From assembly GCF_014595955.1 (NCBI RefSeq), contig NZ_JABVCF010000002.1, forward strand, positions 1 to 64,000: a stretch of DNA of 64,000 nt, read 5' to 3'. The notes under the pieces were generated by a model. That model saw only the letters and a list, made by a program, of their open reading frames with translations, was not told the origin of the DNA and did no database searches. A program made the translations under genes and the position numbers. Each line of letters begins with the position of its first letter. Position 1 is the stretch's first letter. This document shows, piece after piece, positions 1 to 6,724 of the stretch. The DNA comes from Pseudaminobacter soli (ex Zhang et al. 2022). Lineage in GTDB: Bacteria; Pseudomonadota; Alphaproteobacteria; Rhizobiales; Rhizobiaceae.

Positions 1-2030
1 TCCATCACATGCAAGCCGGTGCTGTAGAGATTGGCGGTTCCGGGATGGCGGATCTCCGGCTTTCCCCAGCACGGCCATGGCAGGCCGTAATAGTCGCCGC
101 CGACCTCCGGATCATCCTTGGGGGCGCGCAAAGTCACCAGATCGAACTTCGCCTGGTTCTTCATGTGCGCCTTGAGCCGCTCGGGTGACTGTCCGCAATA
201 GCCGGTCGACCAGCTTCCGCGGTTCATCTCGCGCAATATGTCCTCGGGTACCGGGCGGTCGCCCTCGACGGCGATCCTCTTGAACATCCAGTCGGCGAGG
301 CCGAGCTTCTTCGAAAGGAGATAGAGGACCTGATAGTCGTCCTTCTGCTCGAAGCTCGGCTTGACGATCTGTTCGCCCCACTGGAGGGCGCGGTTGGAGG
401 CAACGCGCGACCCCGATGTCTCGAACTGAGTGCAGACCGGCAGGAGGTAGGTGTTCTCCTTGCGCCCGGCCTGCACCGCCAATGATGCCCAGGTCGTCGG
501 ATGCGGGTCCGCGATGACGAGCAGTTCCAGGCCGGCCAGACCTTTCATGGACTCGGGTATGCGGGTGATACTGTTGCTGGCATGGCCCTGGACGAACATC
601 GCCCGCGTTACGTCGGGTTGCTGGACGTCTTCCTTCGGCAGCGAAACCGAGTCGAACCACCGGGTCAGCGGTATGCCGGGCGTCTCCATCAGTTCCTTGG
701 AGCTGAACTGGCCCAGCAGGTCCTGGTAAGGAATCTCCCAGACCCGCGCCCAATGCTTCCAGGCGCCCTCGGTCAGACCGTAGTAGAAGGGCAGGGTGAC
801 CACATCGAGCCCGATATCCGTCGCCCCCTGCACGTTGTCGTGGCCACGGAAGATGTTCGCGCCGGTGCCGGGCTTGCCGATATTGCCGGTGGCGAGGCAC
901 AGGATGCAGCTTGCCCGCGTATTGGCCGTTCCAACCGTGTGGTGTGTCTGGCCCATGCACCAGATAATCGTTGCCGGCTTCTGCGTCGCGAACGTCTCGG
1001 CGATGCGCTTGAGCTGATCGCCGGGAACGCCGGTGATCGTTTCCACCTCGTCAGGCGTGTACTTCGCGACCTCCTTGCGGACCTCGTCCATCCCGTAGAC
1101 GCGCTGGGCGATGAATTCCTTGTCCTCCCAGCCGTTCTCGAAGATGTGCCAGAGCATGCCCCAGATGAGCGCGATGTCCGTGCCGGACCGAAACCGGACG
1201 TATTCCGTAGCGTGGGCGGCCGTGCGGGTGAAGCGCGGGTCCATGACGATGAGGTTGGCGTTGTTGAGTTCCTTGCCCTCGAGCAGGTGCTGCATCGCGA
1301 CCGGATGCGCCTCGGCCGGGTTCCCGCCCAGGATGAGCATCGTCTTGGAGTTTCGGATATCGTTGTACGAGTTGGTCATTGCGCCGTAGCCCCAGGTATT
1401 GGCTACGCCGGCGACTGTCGTCGAATGGCAGATGCGGGCCTGGTGGTCCTGATTGTTCGTTCCCCACAAGGCGGCGAGCTTGCGGAAAAGATAAGTCCCC
1501 TCGTTGGAGAACTTCGCCGATCCCATCCAGTAGACGGATTCCGGCCCGGACTTCTCACGAATTTCGAGAAGCTTGTCGCCGATGCCGTTGATAGCTTCAT
1601 CCCAGGACGTGCGCTCCCATCGCCCGCCGACGAGCTTCATGGGGTACTTCAGGCGGCGGTCGCTGTGCACCAGTTCGCGCACGCTGGCCCCCTTGGCGCA
1701 ATGCGAGCCACGGTTGAATGGGCTGTCCCAGGACGGTTCCTGACCGGTCCATACGCCGTTCTGGACTTGGGCGGTGACGGTACACCCAACCGAGCAATGC
1801 GTGCAGATGTTCTTCTTCAGCTCGATTGGCACGCCCGGCTGAGGCGGGCTGATCGCGGCGGCCTTCTTGACCGTGCCGAACTGGAAGGTGCCGAGTGCCG
1901 CCATGCCGCCGACGGCGAGGCCGGAGCGCTGAAGGAAGGTTCGACGGTCCATGGGAGCCGACACGGCGCTCCCCATCAGACCCCGAAGTTTCGTGCGGCT
2001 CGCTTGCCCGCTCTTGCGCTTCGTCAGCAT
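1..2030 (-). CDS. fdoG: Exported formate dehydrogenase (FdnG/FdoG type), catalytic alpha subunit, partial (C-terminus off the left edge)
   Basis: Molybdopterin-dependent catalytic subunit that oxidises formate on the periplasmic side and feeds electrons to an iron-sulfur subunit and a membrane cytochrome b. The open frame begins at an ATG at 2030, 7 nt after the stop of the small Tat protein, and stays open to the window edge (676 codons of an expected 950-1000). A twin-arginine motif RRTFL (residues 29-33) is followed by a hydrophobic stretch, then by CTHCSVGC, the N-terminal [4Fe-4S] motif. The catalytic position in ARICHSTT is Cys201, where E. coli FdnG has selenocysteine. The beta and gamma subunit genes should lie just left of the window. 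The subunit type is clear; the choice between Mo and W cannot be made from sequence. Confidence 0.93.
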   Translation of the reverse strand, partial: MLTKRKSGQASRTKLRGLMGSAVSAPMDRRTFLQRSGLAVGGMAALGTFQFGTVKKAAAISPPQPGVPIELKKNICTHCSVGCTVTAQVQNGVWTGQEPSWDSPFNRGSHCAKGASVRELVHSDRRLKYPMKLVGGRWERTSWDEAINGIGDKLLEIREKSGPESVYWMGSAKFSNEGTYLFRKLAALWGTNNQDHQARICHSTTVAGVANTWGYGAMTNSYNDIRNSKTMLILGGNPAEAHPVAMQHLLEGKELNNANLIVMDPRFTRTAAHATEYVRFRSGTDIALIWGMLWHIFENGWEDKEFIAQRVYGMDEVRKEVAKYTPDEVETITGVPGDQLKRIAETFATQKPATIIWCMGQTHHTVGTANTRASCILCLATGNIGKPGTGANIFRGHDNVQGATDIGLDVVTLPFYYGLTEGAWKHWARVWEIPYQDLLGQFSSKELMETPGIPLTRWFDSVSLPKEDVQQPDVTRAMFVQGHASNSITRIPESMKGLAGLELLVIADPHPTTWASLAVQAGRKENTYLLPVCTQFETSGSRVASNRALQWGEQIVKPSFEQKDDYQVLYLLSKKLGLADWMFKRIAVEGDRPVPEDILREMNRGSWSTGYCGQSPERLKAHMKNQAKFDLVTLRAPKDDPEVGGDYYGLPWPCWGKPEIRHPGTANLYSTGLHVM

Positions 2031-2037
2031 GGCGCCC

Positions 2038-2247
2038 TCACTTCTTCTTGGGATAGCCGTTCACGCGGTAGAAGGCCTTGACGTGATCCGTCTCTCGATA
2101 GCGGGCCCGCGCCTCCTCCTGGCCGGGGTTGTAGGCCTGCGCCTCGCCCGGAGTGAGCGCCACGGCCGCTACAGCGGTAGTGGAGGCACCGCCGAACGCT
2201 CGGAGGAAGTTGCGCCGGCTGAGTTCCGTCGGTCGCTTGTCGTGCAT
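2038..2247 (-). CDS. Small twin-arginine signal protein of formate dehydrogenase loci
   Basis: A 69-residue protein starting with a Tat motif (SRRNFLRAFGG, residues 10-20) and a short hydrophobic run, then a charged tail ending in YPKKK. Families annotated as 'formate dehydrogenase region TAT target' have this size and position. It starts at ATG 2247 behind a good Shine-Dalgarno (AGGGAGGA) and ends 7 nt before the catalytic subunit, so the two are very likely cotranslated. There is no cofactor motif and no cysteine. Its role is unknown; an escort, small membrane-side subunit or Tat quality-control partner for the large exported enzyme are guesses. Confidence 0.85.
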   Translation of the reverse strand: MHDKRPTELSRRNFLRAFGGASTTAVAAVALTPGEAQAYNPGQEEARARYRETDHVKAFYRVNGYPKKK

Positions 2248-2298
2248 CTTCCGTCCTCCCTTTGTGTCCAGGCTTTCACCTGGCGGTGTCTTTCGGTT

Positions 2299-2970
2299 CT
2301 ATGCGCTCCGCCGCGTCTCCATGGCGAAGGCCTCGTTCTCGATCTCGATGAAGAGCCGCCCGACCGTGCCGACAGCTCGGTAGAATTTTGCGGCTGTCGC
2401 GCTTTCCAGATCGGCGAAGAAGCGACCGGCCCAAGGCGCGACGTGCCTTTCGAAGAAATCCTGTTCCTCGCCGGCAGGAACCACGAAGTGTTTGCCGGCA
2501 AAGCCGCTCATCATTTCGCAAAGCGTACCGAGGTGATCCTCGGGGTCGGAATGGCCGTCGGCGCATTCGATGCCGAGGCGCATCATGTCCCCGCGCAGAC
2601 GCGCAAGCGGCCGTTCGTTGAGGAAGCCGGTCAGGTAGTATGACGCGTAGGGGAGAAGCTCCCCGCGGGCGACACCGATGAACAGGTCGGAGTATTCCCG
2701 ACCGACCGCATCGGCGGAAGCAGAACCAGCCGCCTGTCCGAGAGCGGCGTGAGCACGGCCGAGCGGCGTGTCGCTGCTGTCCTGCAGGAAGGCAAGGCGG
2801 GCGAGGAAGTCGGCATCGGGCGGGGTGAGCAGCAGCGAGGCGAGGAGGGCGTACTCGTCCGCGCGGGCTTGGTCGAGGTCGATAAGATCAGCAGCCCCCG
2901 CGCCGAAGATCGAAGCATCCGCTCCGTCTGACGATCCATGCGCCTGGTCCAGGGGCAAGTCTGAGTTCAT
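2299..2970 (-). CDS. TorD/DmsD-family chaperone for the exported formate dehydrogenase
   Basis: A 223-residue all-alpha cytoplasmic protein of the TorD family. These chaperones bind molybdoenzyme apoproteins, often at the Tat signal, until the cofactor is inserted. The family signature is present: a YSDLFIG segment leading to GELLPYASYYLTG at about residues 95-117, and EDHLGTLCEMM at about residues 143-153. It lies upstream of the Tat protein and the catalytic subunit in the same operon, which makes the exported formate dehydrogenase its likely client. The start at 2970 follows a GAGGTC Shine-Dalgarno. An N-terminal stretch of about 25 low-complexity residues precedes the conserved fold. Confidence 0.88.
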   Translation of the reverse strand: MNSDLPLDQAHGSSDGADASIFGAGAADLIDLDQARADEYALLASLLLTPPDADFLARLAFLQDSSDTPLGRAHAALGQAAGSASADAVGREYSDLFIGVARGELLPYASYYLTGFLNERPLARLRGDMMRLGIECADGHSDPEDHLGTLCEMMSGFAGKHFVVPAGEEQDFFERHVAPWAGRFFADLESATAAKFYRAVGTVGRLFIEIENEAFAMETRRSA

Positions 2971-3083
2971 CGTCTGACCTCGACCGTGCTGCCCAAGATT
3001 GGGTGGCTCATAGTAGCCCTACCTGAAACGATTGCAACAGCTTAAACCGGCTAACAATGGTCCGGTTCCTGGCATGAGCCGCG

Positions 3084-3827
3084 TCAGCGCGGCATCGCGC
3101 CACCGTGGCGCGGCCGGGTGAGGGGTTCGGGAGCCTGCGAAGGCTTGTCCGGGTCGGAAAATTGCGAGGGCGTGGCCGGTTCGGTCTCGCCTGAGGCGGC
3201 CGCGGTTGCATCCGGCGAAGCATCTGGTGGGCGCGATGCAATCGGCTCGGTTGTTGGGGAAATCTCTGCTGGGTCGGGATCAGCGACGCCGTCCGACGCA
3301 ACGCTCGCCTGCTCGGGCGGCACATCGTCGGATGGCTGCGTCCGGGCAAACTCAGCTGATTCTTCTGTGTCTGTTCCGATCGCGCGAGCCGTCCTCGACA
3401 GGAACCCCACCACTGTCTCCTTAGCGTCGAGCGGGCCGAACCCTGCCATCGAGCCCGGCTGGTTGAAGTCCCAGGCATATTCGGCGGGACCGACATAATC
3501 GCGGATTCCCGGATCGAGCGACCACATCTTGCGCATCGCGGCGCTCCTCAGCGCCAAGGGTACGCCCTTCCTCAGGAAGGCGGATAGATCGCTTTCGGCA
3601 GTCAGATCTTCGATGCGGGGGAGGGGCTCTGCGGGTTCAGCCGCTTCGGTCTCCGGCGCTTCCGGTTCAGGGATATTCGATCGCGGGATGAGAACGTTTG
3701 CGTCACTCTCCGTAGCGGCCTCGTCAAGCGGGTGCTCTCTTTCCTCCGGCGCCTGAGCCTCGCTCGTCTGAGGAGCCAGTTTGCGGCGCGACCAGCGGGC
3801 GAGAAAACTATCGTTTCCGCCGCTCAT
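3084..3827 (-). CDS. DUF3306-family protein of the formate dehydrogenase operon
   Basis: A 247-residue protein matching the DUF3306 pattern: an N-terminal FLARWSRRK motif (residues 8-16), an acidic Pro/Glu-rich linker, then the conserved block LPRIEDLTAESDLSAFLRKG and MRKMWSLDPGIRDYVGPAEY at about residues 68-120. The last 100 residues are low-complexity and rich in Ala, Pro, Thr and Glu, so probably disordered. There is no signal peptide or membrane segment. Its ATG overlaps the DUF3305 stop by 4 nt (ATGA), so the two are translationally coupled. Family members sit beside formate dehydrogenase genes in many proteobacteria; the molecular function is not known to me. Confidence 0.85.
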   Translation of the reverse strand: MSGGNDSFLARWSRRKLAPQTSEAQAPEEREHPLDEAATESDANVLIPRSNIPEPEAPETEAAEPAEPLPRIEDLTAESDLSAFLRKGVPLALRSAAMRKMWSLDPGIRDYVGPAEYAWDFNQPGSMAGFGPLDAKETVVGFLSRTARAIGTDTEESAEFARTQPSDDVPPEQASVASDGVADPDPAEISPTTEPIASRPPDASPDATAAASGETEPATPSQFSDPDKPSQAPEPLTRPRHGGAMPR

Positions 3828-4336
3828 TCCGCGTCCTCCCTCCGCTGCGAACTGGGCTCCCGTCTTGCCAACGCCTCGGGATTCGCTGGATCGCGCTTGC
3901 GTTTGACGAAGGGGCGTTCGACGTGGTGGGCCTCCACGAAGGCGGCCAGCCGCTGCTGTACCTCAACGGGCATCGACACAGCCTCGATGATATCCGTACC
4001 GGTCTCCGTCAGCGACTCGGCATCGGAGGGATCAGCGGTCACCAGGTGCAGCACGACCCCGGGAGGCGCATCCGTGTGCCGGAGTGACACCCATAGGCTC
4101 GGTTGCTGAGAACGAAGATTCTCCCTGTACATGGTCGTGTCCGTTCCGAAGAATTCGAGCTCCACCTTTCCCGCATAATAGCGGGTCACCTCGGTGGTTT
4201 CATGGAGTGCCGTCCAAGGTGCGGCCGCCGGTACGCCGACGAGCACGGCCACGGGCACCCAGGCGTGATCGACCCAGGGATTCTTCAGAGCCCGCCGCTC
4301 CACGACGACACCGACTTCGACTGTTTCCCGAATCAA
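3824..4336 (-). CDS. DUF3305-family protein of the formate dehydrogenase operon
   Basis: A 170-residue cytosolic protein with the DUF3305 layout: an N-terminal strand EVGVVVERRALKNPW followed by WVPVAVL, a central YYAGKVELEFF block and LWVSLRH, then a charged C-terminal tail (KRKRDP and a Glu/Arg-rich end). It has no cysteines or recognisable cofactor site. It is coupled by a 4-nt overlap to DUF3306 downstream and is 11 nt from DUF6352 upstream. The constant pairing of DUF3305 and DUF3306 suggests a two-protein assembly factor, which is an inference. Function unknown. Confidence 0.85.
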   Translation of the reverse strand: MIRETVEVGVVVERRALKNPWVDHAWVPVAVLVGVPAAAPWTALHETTEVTRYYAGKVELEFFGTDTTMYRENLRSQQPSLWVSLRHTDAPPGVVLHLVTADPSDAESLTETGTDIIEAVSMPVEVQQRLAAFVEAHHVERPFVKRKRDPANPEALARREPSSQRREDAE

Positions 4337-4347
4337 TCCGAAATCCT

Positions 4348-5364
4348 CTAGTTCGCCGGCCCCGCGGCGCGCAGCGGCAGACCGGCGATGAGATTCTGCG
4401 GCTTCATGCGGATCGTCCGATCGGGCGCCACTGCCATGATCAGCCAGATCGGCCGCGCACCCACTTCCGGCATGACTTCGCCGATGTCGGAAAAGCCGAG
4501 CCGGAACAATGCTATGATGCGCTCCCCTGCCTCGGGGTCAAGGTCCTTGCCCGTCCACAACGCGTTGCCGATGCGCGTCGCCTCGGTGTCCAGGCCGACG
4601 AACCATGCCCAGTTGTCGTCCTCGATCCGCTCGACCGGCTCGATCGTCACCTCAACAGCGAGCAGGTGGCGTATCCAGGCCTCCATCGCGGCGGCGAGGC
4701 CGCGCCTCGTCGGGCTGTCGGCGCCGCCGAGACTGAGCACCGTGTCGAAGGTATCACTCCTCTCGAAATAGCTGTCGGCATTCTCCTCCTCGAGGATTTC
4801 GAGCTCGGTGACGGCTGGTCCGCCAAGCATGCTCAGAAGGGGGGAGGCGTGACGGTTCTGCTCATGAACTTCTATGGTTTCCGCGTCGGCGAGCAGCAGC
4901 GCTCCTTCGTGGAAGGTTACCCGCTGCGCACGGTAGAACAACTCGGCCGCACGCAGCACGAAGGGATCGTTCTCGCCATCGAGCGCATTTCGCAGCACCA
5001 CCTGCGCAAGCTGGTTCATGAAGAGCGGGGGAGTGTCGGCGGCCGAACTGCGCGCCAGCCTGAGATAGGCGGCCTCCAGGGAGGGTGCGGTCAGGAGGCG
5101 GTCGCGGAAGGCCATCATGAACTCCCAGTTCTCCCGCGCATCCGGATCCTGCATGGCGGCGATCTCGTCCGGCCCGACCGGCCGGCGCGGATGGTGCATC
5201 AGGAGGTCATGATGCAGGCGCAGTTCCGCCTCGCAGGCCGATTCCGGAGGAACAAGCTCGGGGCGGGCGAGATAGGCCTTGAGGAAGGCATCGGTCACCG
5301 TCAGCCGTCCTGCCTCGTCTCGGTCGAGGAGGTGGTGACCCGAAGAAACCCAGAAGTCCTTCAC
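4348..5364 (-). CDS. DUF6352-family protein of the formate dehydrogenase operon
   Basis: A 338-residue protein recognised by its N-terminal MKDFWVSSGHHLLDRD and LTVTDAFLKAYLARPEL blocks. It appears soluble, mostly helical, without a signal peptide, and contains one cysteine (in SACEAELRL). It overlaps the upstream DUF6505 gene by 4 nt and is followed after 11 nt by DUF3305, placing it firmly in the operon. The C-terminal region (about residues 255-335) ends with IWLIMAVAPDRTIRMKP. I know of no biochemical function. Position between known maturation genes makes a role in formate dehydrogenase assembly or activity the simplest guess. Confidence 0.8.
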   Translation of the reverse strand: MKDFWVSSGHHLLDRDEAGRLTVTDAFLKAYLARPELVPPESACEAELRLHHDLLMHHPRRPVGPDEIAAMQDPDARENWEFMMAFRDRLLTAPSLEAAYLRLARSSAADTPPLFMNQLAQVVLRNALDGENDPFVLRAAELFYRAQRVTFHEGALLLADAETIEVHEQNRHASPLLSMLGGPAVTELEILEEENADSYFERSDTFDTVLSLGGADSPTRRGLAAAMEAWIRHLLAVEVTIEPVERIEDDNWAWFVGLDTEATRIGNALWTGKDLDPEAGERIIALFRLGFSDIGEVMPEVGARPIWLIMAVAPDRTIRMKPQNLIAGLPLRAAGPAN

Positions 5365-5903
5365 GTTTGTCTCCCTGCCAGCGCCCGGATATCGACTTCT
5401 TCCGCCGGCCCGTCCTCCTCATCGATCTCGATGACGCGAAATGCCCTTGCCGGATCGAGCCGGCTTACCTTCTGGTGGAGAGTGCGGAACGACTCCCTAA
5501 TACCCGCCTCCTCGTCTGCGCGGTGAAGGGCAAGCAGGGTGTTTGGCGGGTGGTCGCAAAGGGACTGAACGAAGGCGATTTCTTCCTCGGCAGCCGGGCG
5601 CGCGGCCTCCATGCCGGGCGCTCCGCAACGCGCGACGAGTTGCTCGGCGAGTCTTTCGACCGCAGCCGCGCGCTCCTCCGCGGTAGCCTCGGTCACGACG
5701 ACGAGCGTGGACCAGCCGAAGCTCTCGACGCCCAGGAAGCCCCCGCGGAACGCCTGCCGTTCCTTGCCGGAGAGGTTTTCGACATCGGCGCCGAAGAACA
5801 GGAAGGTGCCGGTAACGGCCCACTCGCCGGGTTCCGCGGCACGGGCATAGACGAAGGTATCCGAAGGATCGAGACGGATCGTACGCGGCAGCTTCAGAGC
5901 CAT
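5361..5903 (-). CDS. DUF6505-family protein of the formate dehydrogenase operon
   Basis: A 180-residue soluble protein of the DUF6505 type, beginning LPRTIRLDPSDTFVY and carrying a conserved GEWAVTGTFLFFGAD / FLGVESFGWSTLVVV core (about residues 25-70), then two amphipathic helices and an acidic end. There are two cysteines (in ARCGAPG and SLCDHP) but no metal-site pattern. Its ATG at 5903 lies inside the end of the upstream ligase-like gene (10-nt overlap), and its stop overlaps DUF6352. It therefore belongs to the same cotranscribed set. Function unknown. Confidence 0.8.
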   Translation of the reverse strand: MALKLPRTIRLDPSDTFVYARAAEPGEWAVTGTFLFFGADVENLSGKERQAFRGGFLGVESFGWSTLVVVTEATAEERAAAVERLAEQLVARCGAPGMEAARPAAEEEIAFVQSLCDHPPNTLLALHRADEEAGIRESFRTLHQKVSRLDPARAFRVIEIDEEDGPAEEVDIRALAGRQT

Positions 5904-6622
5904 GGCATTCCAGTCGCGGGATCAAACCAGGTGGGCGACGCAAGAGCCTCCGCCAGGCTTTGTCTTTCGAACCCTGAAAGCAGCAGGTCGCCGTTGTCGG
6001 CGATCCGGACATTCTGGCCGCTTGGCGACACGCGGTCGAGCCACCGCCTGGCGAGGGGTGCGAAACCGGCGTCGCTCCATTCATCGAACGCGGTCATCAG
6101 ATGGCGGGAGAAGCTGGCGATGATCTCGCCGGAATCGGCGCTTTCGAAGCCCAGTTCGTCGAGCGCGCCGAGCAGCGGCCGCAGGCCCGGCTCGTGAGTG
6201 TCGACGACCGCGGTGCGGATCATGGCCGAGAAGACGAGCCAAGCCGGCGTCTCGTCGTCGCGCGTTCCCTCGGGCCAGCCCAACCGCCCGCCGCCCACGA
6301 GAACCCCGTCGACACGGATCGCGTCGGGCCAGTCGAAGGTGACCGGCCGCGACGGCGGCGCAAGCGCAGTAAGCGCGTCGGCCAGCGCGCTCATGCCGGC
6401 ATAGATTGCCAGGCGCGAATGTGCGAACGCCTCTTCCGGCTCCAGAACGACGGCGAATTCGGCCACATCAAAGCGTCGCACCCAGACCATCGCCCCGGCG
6501 CCCTGCTCGCCGGCAATGGCGCAGGCGTGCGCGAAAGCGTCGCCGGCCTCTCGCAGGACAACGAGGCTGTAGGGCGGGGGCAGATCGAGGGCGCGGTCGA
6601 TGACCGAAGCGCACTGGGACAT
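5894..6622 (-). CDS. Biotin/lipoate--protein ligase-like protein lacking any lysine
   Basis: A 242-residue protein with the fold signature of the BirA/LplA/LipB superfamily: VWVRRFDVAEFAVVLEPEE, then VTFDWPDAIRVDGVLVGGGRLGWP (about residues 94-118), corresponding to the WPND...GRKLAGI region of biotin ligases. The catalytic lysine of that region is absent, and the whole protein contains no lysine. It is the first gene of the leftward operon and overlaps DUF6505 by 10 nt. Its divergent neighbour across about 100 nt is the multi-[4Fe-4S] protein. Family membership is probable; acyl-transfer activity is doubtful. Confidence 0.75.
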   Translation of the reverse strand: MSQCASVIDRALDLPPPYSLVVLREAGDAFAHACAIAGEQGAGAMVWVRRFDVAEFAVVLEPEEAFAHSRLAIYAGMSALADALTALAPPSRPVTFDWPDAIRVDGVLVGGGRLGWPEGTRDDETPAWLVFSAMIRTAVVDTHEPGLRPLLGALDELGFESADSGEIIASFSRHLMTAFDEWSDAGFAPLARRWLDRVSPSGQNVRIADNGDLLLSGFERQSLAEALASPTWFDPATGMPWL

Positions 6623-6662
6623 GATGCCGGTCCATTTCTGATGACGGCGGCCGTATTGTCCT

Positions 6663-6668
6663 TATAAT
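6663..6668 (+). promoter_or_regulatory. Candidate -10 box (TATAAT) in the divergent promoter region
   Basis: A perfect TATAAT lies about 55 nt before the start of the [4Fe-4S] protein gene, in the 102-nt gap (6623-6724) between it and the leftward operon. The only -35-like sequence nearby is a weak TTTCTG around 6635-6640, so this is a candidate. The start codon at 6725 has a good GGGGAGG ribosome binding site. Confidence 0.35.
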
Positions 6669-6724
6669 GCTTCTAAAGTGAAGGCGCTACCGCAGCGGGC
6701 GGTGTCGCGCCGCGGGGAGGCGCA

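Noticed and set aside
1381-1440. Possible selenocysteine codon at the formate dehydrogenase active site
   Set aside because: The codon reads TGC (Cys201), so no UGA recoding is needed.
501-2081. Long plus-strand open frame opposite the exported formate dehydrogenase gene
   Set aside because: It is antisense to a clear gene in GC-rich DNA, and its Arg/Leu/Val/Ala-rich translation has no family features.
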